Source: Aegilops tauschii subsp. strangulata
Taxonomy: Eukaryota > Streptophyta > Magnoliopsida > Poales > Poaceae
Assembly: GCF_002575655.3 (NCBI RefSeq)
Contig: NC_053037.3
Span: forward strand, 453,065,793-453,129,792
DNA: 64,000 nt
Direction: 5' to 3'
The translations under genes and the position numbers were made by a program. Shown here in pieces: positions 48,080 to 59,181 of the stretch; within the stretch, counting starts at the first letter, position 1; each line of letters begins with the position of its first letter. The notes under the pieces were generated by a model, which saw nothing but the letters and a program-made list of their open reading frames with translations, was not told where the DNA came from and made no database searches.

Positions 48080-48811
48080 CTAGAAAAATTGCTCAGTCGA
48101 AGACTCCATGATATCTGCTCCGGCTTCATCCTCCCAATCATCATCACTGGGGTCCGAGTCAGTGTCGTCGATGATGATGTAGTTCTCCGGGCAAGTAGAA
48201 TCGTCATCATCTCCTCCTGGTGCTGGGCCTCCCATGAAAACTCCTAGCTTCTTTGTCAAGTCGTCATTCTTCTCCACTAGTGCGACGATTTCCTCCATAT
48301 GATCCTCGCGTGTAGCCTTGAGTTCTTCCTCTAGTTCCATGATCCTTGTCTTTGCCTTCTTCAGTTCTATCATGTCTGCGCACATCTGGTTCTCCTGGCG
48401 ACGAATGTGCTGGTTTAACTCCTGAATGAAAGCTGCAATAGATCTATCCTTCCTGGTGCTGATCATCTCCCGTTGCTCGTCTCGGCGCCCACAAATCTGA
48501 TAGATAGTATCCTTGAGATCATTGTGGTACACTTCTCCAATGCGTCCCATGGTTATGCGGGCTGCCATGCTGTTTCCTAGACTCCAGGTTGGTGCATCAA
48601 AGGAAAACTCTATGGGCTCAGTAACTGGCATGAACGTCCTTCCTGGAACTTGAACTTGAATCATCCAGCGCTCCTCTTCTGGTAGTGTGGCGTTCTAGGT
48701 TCCGGTGAAGCTTGGTATTCCGATGTTCAGGTACTTAGTAACTTCCTTCAAGTGTCGTCCAAAAGGTGTATCCTCATCTGGTTGGGCGAACTTGTTCCTT
48801 GCATCCGCCAT
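48080..48811 (-). pseudogene. Element Y accessory ORF between 5' LTR and gag, one internal TAG
   Basis: A sense-strand frame from the ATG at 48811 (MADARNKFAQPDEDTPFGRH) to a stop at 48080-48082, 243 codons plus stop, interrupted only by a TAG at 48695-48697. The largest open part begins at 48664. It reads PIEFSFDAPTWSLGNSMAAR and RIGEVYHNDLKDTIYQICGR, then a long Glu/Lys/Leu heptad region (ENQMCADMIELKKAKTRIME) that should form a coiled coil. It ends in an acidic tail (IIIDDTDSDPSDDDWEDEAG). I do not recognise a known domain. It is not gag: gag starts 200 bases further on with its own ATG. It is absent from the leaders of W and X. Protein-like composition over this length with a single stop suggests former selection. 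Function is unknown. Confidence 0.65.
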
Positions 48812-48906
48812 CCTAAAAGAGTGGAAGAGAGGAGAGGAGTTAGAAATGAGAAGAGAGTAGTGATCTAGGGCTTTAGCTTAATGGTCGTGTCCTACAGTCA
48901 ACGTGT

Positions 48907-48918
48907 GCTCTGATATCA
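48907..48918 (-). other. Element Y primer binding site (variant)
   Basis: Minus-strand TGATATCAGAGC, one substitution from TGGTATCAGAGC, four bases from the LTR end at 48923. Confidence 0.8.
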
Positions 48919-48922
48919 TCTT

Positions 48923-51587
48923 TGTAGCGACCAGACCTCAAACAGTCTAGTCTCTGTGCATCAGTGTCATCCCTGGATCGGTAATGCTGACACGCACAGT
49001 ACTTGAAGGATTTATAACGGAGTAGCAATCACACACTTATTACATCGAATGTCTCAAAAGAGAACTTAATACAATAAATACGGCTTAAGGCCATCTAAAA
49101 ACGATAACAGCGGAAGGCTTGGAAGATAAAGTGAGTCCATCGACTCCAACGGCATCACTGAGTATAAGACCGCGACCTATGGCACCTTACTCGTCGTCTG
49201 AAAAGTCTGCAACATGATATGTTGCAGCCCGAAAACGGGTCAGCACATGGAATATGCTGGCAATGTAACATATAGAGAGTAATGAACAGAATATTGCTAT
49301 CACTACATGCATATTTGGCTGGTGGAAAGCTCTATGGTTACATTTTTGTGAAAAGCCAAATTTTCCCTACCACAAAGGAATAAATTTTATTTAACTATCA
49401 TGGTGGTTGTTAAACATTGAGAAGGTACCTCCAACTCAATCCCAATTAAGAAGGTGATTAACCCAATCAAATTAAATTAAGTAACATGATGATGAGATTC
49501 ACATGATAATCCAAGAGCTAGATACTCAAGATGTCCATAACCGGGGACACGGCTAACCATGATTATATTGTACACTCTGCAGAGGTTTGTGCACTTTTCC
49601 CCACAAGACTCGATTGCCTCCGCTTGGTTTCTTGCACTACATGGTGTTTGAGAAACGGATGACCGAGACACAGTCTTTCAGAAGCGTTAGATCCTTACGA
49701 TGGGTAGACCGGTACACCTACATCCCCTACATCTGCTAGTCTACCACTGTAAGAGTTCACACAACTTAATCAACTATGCTAGAGCCCATAATAGCTTGTG
49801 GCTGCACACGGAAGTTTCTAGTATGAATAATCTCATGATCCCTTTGAGTCTGGGTGGCGGTCCATAGGATGATCACATGGGTACTCCGGGATATCCAAAA
49901 ATACAGGCAACACTGGGTTCTCCAGGTGCCTCAATCCACCCAGATGCTGATTAAAGTAGCCACCTTAAGTTGAACCATTAATTAACAATCTCACATCTTT
50001 CATGGAAATCTCTCAAACCCAATCCACGTCTACGGGCATAGCATAGCAATATAAGCAAACGTAGAAGTAACTCCCAATGGTTTGATATAAACAGGGCAAT
50101 AGGTACTACCTCAACTACTTCCCAAAACCCACATTTTAATCAGATCCTAATCATGCAATAGTTTGAGGATTGATCTAATGCAATAAAACTGGGTGGTAAA
50201 GAGGTATGATCAAAGTGTTACTTGCCTTGCTGATGATCCGTGAAACCTAGAGACTCGTAGTAGCACGCTTCGCACTCCGGGTACTCTATGGCAAACAAAC
50301 AATACATACATAAGCAATCAAGCAAGGGTGCACGGATAAAACTCAAAATAAGAGATATAACCAGAAAGTTCAACTTAAGAACTCCAGTTTGCAAAAAGAA
50401 TCAAATCGAACGAAGCAACGAAACTCAAACGGCGAACGAAACAAGCTTCGTTTACTAATCTGGACCTAAGTCAAATTTTACAGTACCAAAATCTTGTTCA
50501 AGTTGGTTAAATAGAAAGAGGGTTTCGAGATGAAACTCTAGGCTCTTGAATCGCCTGATTCCGATAAACTAGTGAATAGATAAACTGAAACGAAAAACAG
50601 ATCGGAAAGCGCGATCGAAAATAATCGCGGAAAATCCGAGAAAAAGAAAAACTGACGAACAGGCTAACGAACGAACGTTCGCTGTCTGTGGTTAAACGAC
50701 GAAAACCGTTCGTTAAAACGAACGTACGGACGAACGTCCGCTAAATAGACTAAACTGGAAAAAAAATTAAAACCGATCTAATAAAAAAACCGGGTTCCTA
50801 AAAAAACCGACGATTTTCTCTCGAAAACCGCGGCGGCGGCGGTTACTACCTCCAGCGGGTCAACGGGCGGCGGCGGCGGTCGGCTCCGGCGGGGCGGCGG
50901 CGATCGGCGGCGGCGGCGCGGGCGACGGCGGCGGCGGGCAGCGGTGGCGGCGGCTCGCAGCGGTGGCGGCGGCAGCTCGGGGCTAGGGTTTGGGTTAGGG
51001 GCGGCGTGGGCTGGGGTGGGCTGGCGGCAGGGCGGCTTATAAAGCCCGGGGCGAGGCAGAGTCCGGGTCGCCCACGGCGGCCCAAGTCGGTTCGTTTTTT
51101 TTTATAAATCAGGCGTGCAGAAAAAGTAAGAAAAGGAATACTAAACAGACTCCAAAAATCCTGAAATAAATTTTCCCCGTCCTCTAAAATATAGCCGGAC
51201 AAGATTAACATTTATTTGGGCCTGAAATGCAACTTTGAAAAACGCGTATTTTTCTTAATTCAAATAAAATCAGATAAAATCCAAATAAAATCAAATATTT
51301 GTTTTTAATATTTTTCCTCCAATATTTCATTATTTTTGGAGAAGTCATATTATCCCCTCTCATTTATTTGATATGAAATATTTTCGGAGAGAAAAATAAT
51401 TAAAACAAATGATCCTATTTCCAAAATTTGAGAAAACCCAAATATGAAAATAACGAAATCCCCAACTCTCTCCGTGGGTCCTTGAGTTGCGTAGAATTTC
51501 TAGGATCGCAAAACAAAATGCAATAAAATAAGTTATGCATGATGATCTAATGTATAACATTCCAAATTGAAAATTTGGGATGTTACA
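48923..51587 (-). repeat. Element Y 5' LTR
   Basis: 2665 bases, partner of 26735-29377. It keeps the TATA box (51036-51044), the telomere-like motif (50984-51000, with one T for A change), the GC-rich block (about 50826-51090) and the CpG palindromes. Confidence 0.95.
50984..51044 (-). promoter_or_regulatory. Core promoter of the Y 5' LTR
   Basis: CTTTATAAG (51036-51044) and CCCTAACCCAAACCCTA (50984-51000) on the minus strand. The single change relative to the 3' LTR creates an AAACCCTA telobox. Confidence 0.6.
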
Positions 51588-51592
51588 GTGGG
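51588..51592. repeat. Target-site duplication of Y, right copy (GTGGG)
   Basis: Identical to 26730-26734. Confidence 0.95.
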
Positions 51593-54500
51593 GTTTAGTC
51601 GTAGTGAGCCAGCTTTGACTCGGTGGCTATCTTGAACTACGACTGCTGGTAACTCTTTTGAGGTGGCGCACACGAGTCCACTAATCACCACATCAATACG
51701 CTACTATGGATTCATTCCCGTCTCCCTACGAGAAGGCCATCCATAGCACTCACACTTGTCTTGAGCATTTTAGAGTATCCACTTCAAGTTGTCTATGTAC
51801 CACGTAAGCATCCAAGAAATCCATAACCGCGGACCCGGCTATTCGAATAGATCATGTTAACCCTGCAGGGGTGTACTTCTTCACACACGCTCTCGCCCCT
51901 TACTGCCATGTACACGTCATGTATCTCGGCAACCTTCAAGCGGAAGCCTGGCGAGGGAGTCGGCCATGACCTAACTAACCACACAAGACTCTAGTCCAGG
52001 TTTATCGCCTATTCGGGTTCCATCCGCAAGGAGATCTGGCCGGGGTTTCACTCACGGCCCCAAACGATGTGTGCAGGGTTCCCAAGCCCACCTCGCCGGA
52101 TGGATCTACGCTTGGTACACCGTGCCACTTGTGCCTAGACTGTCCCAAGCCCACCTGGCTGGGTGCCACTTGGTAGACTACTAACACTGCCTACAAACAC
52201 CAGAAACTATTTGCAACTCCTGGACCGAGATCAAGTTGGTTAATAAGTCGAGAGGAGCACTTAAGCATTCCAATGCGTGGTAGTAGCTAGTCATTGGACA
52301 ACCTACACAGAACTCAGTGCTTATGGACGATTCCAGTGAGACAACCCACCATGTACTCCTAGATGGCCTCTCACCGCTACCTTTACCAAATCATGTTCAC
52401 ACACTTAACTCTCAGCACCAGAACATATCGTAATAGTCCAATTCATTCCCAATGAATTAGACCTGACACAACTCTAAGCAATAGTAGGCATGGCATGGTA
52501 GGAACACAACATGGCTCAATCAACTCCTACACATGCTAGTGGGTTTCAACTATTTACTGTGGCAATGACAGGTCATGCAGAGGAATGGGTTCAACTACCG
52601 CAACATAAAGTAGCAGTTGAATCGTTGTTGTCCTAATGCAATAAAAGAGAGCAGGAGCGAGAGAGTGGGATTGTATCGGAATGAACAAGGGGGGTTTGCT
52701 TGCCTGATAAATCGACAATAGAACACTGCTCTTCTACCAGGTACTCTCGAACACTCTCCGGAGCAGGACCTATCGAGAAGAATGGTTCCGGCAATCCATA
52801 CACAAGCATATGCAACAATATGATGCATGATCATGGCATGTAGACGTGATGTTGTTTGAGCTAATGCAGCTAGCATTCATTTGGATGAAGTCCATTTGAA
52901 CTAAGAATTCAAATGCAACTCCAAGTTAAGACTTTATAAATGCCATTTATGTGTTTTCACCTATACAGCAAGTATAAGTTGGTTTATCATGCATGAAACT
53001 AGTATATATCGATAGATTGAATTTTTCTGATTATTTTTCATATATAAATTATTTCAATCTGAGCTACGGTTGAATTTCTGTGAATTTTTGAAGTTTATAT
53101 TATTTTCTGGAATTTCCTGACTAAATAAAATCCAGGAAATGAATAACTGCGTCAGCATGACGTCATCACTACGTCAGCGAGTCAACTTGGATGTCCAGGT
53201 CAAATCTGACGTGTGGGGTCCACACGTCCGTGTCATAGTTAGTTAACAGAGTTAATTAGTTGTTAAACTAATCCTAAACTAAAATTAGCAGGGCCGGGCC
53301 CCACATGTCACTGACCCACACGGGTCAAAGCTGGGTCAACAGGGGGGGTTTGACCCGGTCAATCCCGCCGGCGAGGCCGAACGCGGCGGAGGGGCTCGGG
53401 ATCGTCGCTCCGGCGACCATTTAGGCGGCGGAGACCACCTACGCGAAGCCCAGGCTCGCGCGCATCCAGTGGAACACGCCGGAGGCCGTGGGATGGTCGG
53501 AGCTCGCCGGAGCAGAGCTCGCGACGGTGGCCGAAGTTCGATGGCGTGCGGTTTTGATACTACGGGGCACGGCAGGGGCTGCGAGCGGGTGCGTTTGGCT
53601 CCTGGGGCTGCAACGAATTCGGTGACGCGCTCGGGAGCGAGCTGCGGTGCTCTGGCCACGGCGGCGACATGATCGGCGGCGAGGAGCTACGGCCATGGTG
53701 GGGAACGGAGCTGGAGCGCGCAAAAACGAGGGGGAGAAGAGGGTTTGGTAGAGGAGCTCACGGCGAGGCCTTCGGCGATCTCAGCGCGCTCGGGGACGGC
53801 TTGGAGGCGACGAGATGTCGGTGGCGATCTCCGGCGGCCGATGATGAAGACGACGGCGGTGACGGCTCCACGGGGCGTCTGGCGACGCGTGGCTTGACGG
53901 AGAGGACGATGACGATGGCGCGGAGCTGTTGGACTTGTCGGAGAGGCGAGGGGGAGGCGGTAGCTACGGCAACGCTGAGCGGCGGCGACGGTAGCACTCG
54001 GGCGGGTCGAGAGAGAGGGATCCAGGGGAGGAGGGAGAACGAGAGAGAGAGAGGTGCGGGGCGGCGCGTGGCGACGCGCGGGCATCCAGAGCGACGAGGG
54101 GGAGGATAGGTAGGCAGGAGGTGGCCGGACGCGTGCGTGCGCACCGCGGGCACACGTCCCTGTCCTCCTGGCGCGGTGGAGATGACGACTAGCACTGGCT
54201 AGTCGGCTGGGCTGGCCTGTTGGGCCACTGGGCTGCCAGGTAAGAAGCCCAGGTAAGTTCCTACTCCTTTTTCCTTTCTGTTTTTGTTTTCTTTCTATTT
54301 CTATAATTTTTCTTTCTGATTTAGTAAACTACTAAATCAATTTGTTTGCCTCTGATAATTTTTGTAGGGACTAGTTGGATTAATCCAAAGCCCCACACCA
54401 AAAATCAGAGATATTGGACATATATTAAATATATAACTAGTATATATCCAATGCAAATATTTATGCATTAATTCCAAATGTCCAAAATAAATATTTATGA

Positions 54501-54718
54501 GCTTCTAAAAATATTGGTTTGAATTTTACCTCTGACCAATATTTTCAGAGAGCAACAAGAACATTTTCTTGGACCTTTTTGGAGCAATTTTTAACTGGGT
54601 TATTTCCAGAAATGATTTCTGAGGGTTTCACAAATCCCCATTTCAAATTTAAATGAAATTTAAACATGATGCACACATGAAGGCTAGCCTAGGTCATACC
54701 AGAACTAGGGATGTGACA
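51593..54718 (-). repeat. Element X 3' LTR, proximal part
   Basis: Continuation of the X 3' LTR after the Y insertion. It contains a GC-rich block (about 53340-54200), clustered GGTCAA/TTGACC motifs (53180-53370), and a TGACGTCA palindrome at 53158-53165 flanked by two more CGTCAG copies. It ends at 54718 with ATGTGACA next to the internal region. Confidence 0.92.
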
Positions 54719-56060
54719 ACTCGCCCCCACTCAAAAGAATCTCGTCCCGAGATTCAGGGGTCAATGAAAAGAAAGTGGGATACTCGAGTCGAAGACGATC
54801 TTCTCGCTCCCAAGTAGCTTCTCTCTCGGAATGATGAGACCACTGAACCTTGAGAAACTTGATGTTCTGACGTCGGGTAACACGCTCTGCTTGATCAAGA
54901 ATGCGAATAGGGTACTCTCGATATGTGAGGTTATCTTGGAGATCAAGCATTTCGTGGTCAACTCCGCGGATGGGATCCGAGAAGCAACGCCTGAGTTGAG
55001 AGACGTGGAAGACATCATGAACTCGAGAAAGGTGTGGGGGTAGTTCCAACTGGTAGGCAACCTCTCCTCGTTTAGCGAGAATGCAAAAAGGACCAATGTA
55101 ACGAGGATCCAACTTGCCCTTGATACCGAAATGATGGGTACCCTTCAAAGGGGTAACCCGAAGGTAAGCTTTGTCGCCAACTTCATAAGCCACTTCCTTA
55201 TGACGACGGTCATACTGGCTCTTTTGACGAGACTGGGCTGTTTTCAAATTCTCACGAATGATGCGAACTTGCTCTTCTGCCTCCTGGATCATATCCGGTC
55301 CAAAGAATTGTCTTTCACCGGTTTCTGACCAATTCAAAGTTGTTCGACATGTTCGTCCATACAAAATCTCAAAAGGAGCTTTCTTGAGGCTGGATTGGTA
55401 GCTATTGTTATAAGCAAACTCGGCGAAAGGAAGACACTTCTCCCAATCCATACCGAATGAGATAACACAAGCTCTAAGCATGTCTTCGAGAATTTGGTTG
55501 ACCGTTTCCACCTGACCACTTGACTGAGGGTGGAAAGCGGTACTGAAAGAAAGATGGGTGCCCATGGCAGTTTGGAAACTCTCCCAGAAATGTGAAGTGA
55601 AAAGACTACCACGGTCTGAATTGATCTCTAGTGGAACACCATGAAGTGAAACTATTCGAGAAATATATAAGTCAGCGAGCTGACTAGCAGTGTTATTCTC
55701 TCGAACAGGTAGGAAGTGAGCCACTTTGGAAAGACGATCAATGACTACGAAAATAACATTATTCCCTCTCTTGGTCCTGGGAAAGCCGGTGATGAGGTCC
55801 ATACCAACTTTATCCCATTTCCACTCAGGAATAGCTAAGGGCTGAAGGGTTCCAGCAGGCCTTTGATGTTCTGCCTTAACACGACGACAAACGTCACAGT
55901 TAGCAATGAACTCAGCGATTTCTCTCTTCATCCTAGTCCACCGGAACCTCTGGCGTAGGTCCTGATACATCTTAGTACTACCGGGATGAATCGTGAGAGG
56001 AGATTCATGAGCCTCCCTAAGGATCAGTTGTCGTAGATGTTGATTCTTGGGAACCACCAA
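54705..56060 (-). pseudogene. Element X integrase with chromodomain-like C-terminus
   Basis: 451 residues: zinc segment ([23 protein letters not shown]), catalytic core MDLITGFPRT, NSDRGSLFTSHFW and [18 protein letters not shown]-binding part (GDKAYLRVTPLKGTHHFG) and a chromodomain-like end ([19 protein letters not shown]). The reading continues through the polypurine tract and into the LTR before its stop at 54705-54707, so the last residues come from LTR sequence. The frame differs from the RT part because of an indel near 56100. Confidence 0.92.
54719..54733 (-). other. Element X polypurine tract
   Basis: Minus-strand GAGTGGGGGCGAGT directly before the 3' LTR start TGTCACATCC. Confidence 0.8.
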
Positions 56061-56092
56061 GCGATTCTCAAAGAAAACAACACCTCGATCAT

Positions 56093-57805
56093 CTATAGAG
56101 AAACTTCCACCAACTCCCCTTTAATGTTTCTCTTGATGCGGATAACACCCCTATCAAACTTCTGGTCAGAAATGATCTGATCCTCAAGGGTAGGTTTCGC
56201 CACCAAGCTAGAAAGGAATCCGTGAGGAGCAATGTGAAGATTTAGCTTACAGAATTCCTCATGGAGAAGTGGTTGGCCCTGCTGCAACATAAGATTGTTG
56301 CAATAGGACTTACGACTTAGCGCATCAGCCATGACATTGCCCTTGCCTGGGGTGTAGGTAATCCCTAAGTCGTAATCTGAGATCAACTCCAACAAACGTC
56401 TTTGCCTAAGGTTCAAATCTGGTTGGGTGAAGATATACTTGAGACTCTGGGGGTCGGTGTAAATCTCGCAACGTTTACCAAGAAGGTAATGTCGCCATGT
56501 TTTAAGTGCATAGACTACGACTGCAAGCTCTAGATCATGTGTAGGATAATTATCCTCATGTGGATGCAACTGTTGAGATGCATAGGCAATCACATGACGA
56601 TCCTGCATAAGAATGCAACCTAGTCCCTGTCGTGAGGCGTCACAATAGATAACAAAGTCCTTAGTGAAATTCTGTGGCACAAGTATGGGAGCAGAAGTCA
56701 GGCGTCTTTTCAGTTCCTGAAAACTGTACTCACACTGTGGGGACCACTCAAACTTTTTATATTTCTTGAGAAGTTCCGTGAGAGGTTTGGCCACTTTGGA
56801 GAAGTTCTCAACAAAGCGGCGACAATAACTGGCTAGACCAAGGAAACTCCTAACTTGTTTAACTGTTTCAGGTGGAGTCCAATCAAGAACGGCCTGAACT
56901 CTCTCGGGATTGATAGCAATGCCCTTACCAGAGATCACGTGGCCTAGGTAGGTCACTTCTGGCAACCAAAATACACACTTGGAGAACTTGGCATAAAGGC
57001 GGTGCTCTCTGAGTTTCTCTAACACAAGTCTAAGATGTTCGCCATGCTCTTCCTCGTTCTTCGAGTAAATAAGAATATCATCGAGGTAAACCATGACGAA
57101 CTTATCTAAGTACTCCATGAAGATCGAGCTCATCAAGCGGGAGAATGTAGCTGGAGCATTGGTTAGACCAAAGGACATGACGGTGTACTCGTACTGACCA
57201 TAACGAGTGACAAAAGCCGTTTTAGGAATGTCCCCGTTTCTGATCTTGATTTGGTGGTAGCCTAACCTCAAATCCATCTTGGAGAAGACTGAGGATCCAG
57301 CGAGTTGGTCATACAGGTCGTTGATCCTGGGGAGCGGATACTTGTTCTTTATCGTGACCAAATTAATGGGACGATAATCTACAACCATCCGGTCCGTACC
57401 ATCCTTCTTCTTGACGAAGAGAACGGGGCAAGCCCAAGGAGAAGAACTAGGACGGATGAAACGCTTTTGCAAGGATTCATCGAGTTGTTTCTTAAGCTCA
57501 GCTAGCTCTAAGGATGCCATCTTGTAAGGTCTCCTAGAAATTGGAGCGGTTCCTGGGATAATATCTATGACAAACTCTACATCTGTGTCAGGTGGAATAC
57601 CTGGCAGTTCCTCTGGAAAGACATCCGGAAAGTCACAGACTACCGGGATATCCTCAAGGTCTGGAAGAGGGCTGGCATTAAGAGAATAGAGTTGACGCTT
57701 TGCAATTCTGGTGGAGACAGTGACTATCTTGCCAGAGGGGTGTGTGAGCTGAACAGACCTGGTGTAACAATCAATTTTGGCATAATGAGCTTTCATCCAG
57801 TCCAT
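56093..57805 (-). pseudogene. Element X reverse transcriptase-RNase H
   Basis: 570 residues. The RT has [49 protein letters not shown] and [12 protein letters not shown]. RNase H has [33 protein letters not shown] and [13 protein letters not shown], where the usual His-Lys after TD is Pro-Gln. The frame starts in the protease tail ([15 protein letters not shown]) one frame away from gag, and ends at a TAG near 56093 because of an indel. Both shifts are point changes in an otherwise normal Pol. Confidence 0.92.
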
Positions 57806-59181
57806 ACCCAGATGATGTTAATATCTGAAGACTTAAGAGATATTAAGGAAGCTAGGAATACAAGTCTGTCAACATGTATTTCATTGCCATAACTTATCCT
57901 AGAAGTTTGCCATTTGGATCCAAGAGTTTGAATGAGTAGTGGGGAGGGCATATCACAAAATGACATGTCGTGCAAGCTGGCATAACTTTTGGAAATGAAG
58001 GAATAAGACGCCCTACTATCGAACAGAACCGATGCTGGATGACAGTTTACAAGGAGTGTACCAAGAACGACATCTGGATCATCATGAGCGTCTTTAGCTG
58101 AGACGTGATGCACATGTCCATGTTCAATGGGAGCTGACTTGGCACTGATCATCTTGCGTGATGGCTTACTACCACGACCAACAGACTTCTCGGGCTGGGA
58201 TGGAACAACACTGGTCTGAGTGCAAATATGGGCAATGTGGCCTGGCTCTCTGCACTTGTAACAAATCTTGGAGGTAGGACATGGACCCGCATTGGCAGGC
58301 GGTCCACCTATAGGCCTGGGTGGAGCATATAACTGAACTGGGTGAGGCACCACATAAGATGGCTTCGGTGTGTAGCCGGGTGGAAGAGCAGAGTTCGGAA
58401 CCCCAATCCGGCGCTTCTGAGAACTAGAACCGGAGGAAGAACCCAAATCACGGGTGTGCTTATGAGACTCCTCGTAAGTGAGCTGAGCTGCCTCCGCATT
58501 AATGGCCTTGTTCACAAGAGCCTGGAATGTATTGCAATGGTGCAAGTGGAGATCACGACGCAACTTGGGGTTGAGACCCTTCCGGAACCTAGCCTGCTTC
58601 TTGGCGTCCGTGGACACTTCTTCTGTAGCATAGCGGGCGAGGTTCTCAAACTCTCTACTGTAAGCATCAACAGCCATCTTACTCTGGGTGAAACTATAGA
58701 ACTCTTCTCTCTTACGATCGATGAGGGCTTCAGGAATGTGATGCTCGCGAAAAGCCTCAGTGAAATCTCTCCAGGTAGGAATCTGACCAGCTGGAAGCAT
58801 AGCCTCACGGTTTTGCCACCAAAGACTAGCAGGACCTTCTAGGTGATATGCAGCATAGGTGACCTTGTCACCTTCAGCTACGTTTGCAGAACGCAGCTTG
58901 TGTATGATACTACGGAGCCAGTCATCTGCATCGAGTGGTTCAATGGAATGATGGAAGGTGGGTGGTTTTAGACCAATGAAATCATGGATGGTCGCTGACT
59001 CTTTGCACTGGGGTGCGGTGTTCTCCTCGATAAGTGCTAACAAGCGGTTAGACTCACGCTTGTTCCTCTCCATCTCTAACATGAACTCTGCCAACGAAGG
59101 CTGGTCGGGAGGATCCTCCTCATCCCTACCACCTCCGTGGTTCAGGCAACGGGCAACAGAACTTCGGTTAACTGACGACAT
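57793..59181 (-). pseudogene. Element X Gag-protease, altered protease motif and frameshifted end
   Basis: Start taken at MSSVNRSSVARC (59181); the 12 codons upstream are unlikely to be coding. The gag core (PLDADDWLRSIIHKLRSANV, DFTEAFREHHIPEALID) lies at about 95-250, and the zinc knuckle CYKCREPGHIAHIC near 330. The protease motif reads LFDSRASYSFIS: the Gly of D-[S/T]-G is Arg, which should inactivate the enzyme. Near 57823 a one-base deletion shifts the frame, so the protein ends in NIIWVWTG instead of running into RT. Confidence 0.9.

Larger units (their letters stand above)
26735..51587 (-). mobile_element. Element Y: chromovirus with an extra ORF before gag, containing nested W
   Basis: Minus-strand gypsy element with LTRs 48923-51587 (5') and 26735-29377 (3'), a perfect GTGGG TSD and a primer site at 48907-48918. 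The order in sense is LTR, accessory ORF, gag-protease, RT-RNase H, integrase with chromodomain-like end, LTR. W is inserted in pol between RNase H and integrase. In the first about 780 bases of the LTRs I count about 25 differences (near 3 percent). Two in-frame TAGs break gag-pol and one breaks the accessory ORF. Confidence 0.92.

Noticed and set aside
53336..54195. Frames of about 100-146 codons in the X LTR, and up to 221 at 62353-63395
   Set aside because: GC-block artefacts. The long frame in one LTR is not kept in the other.
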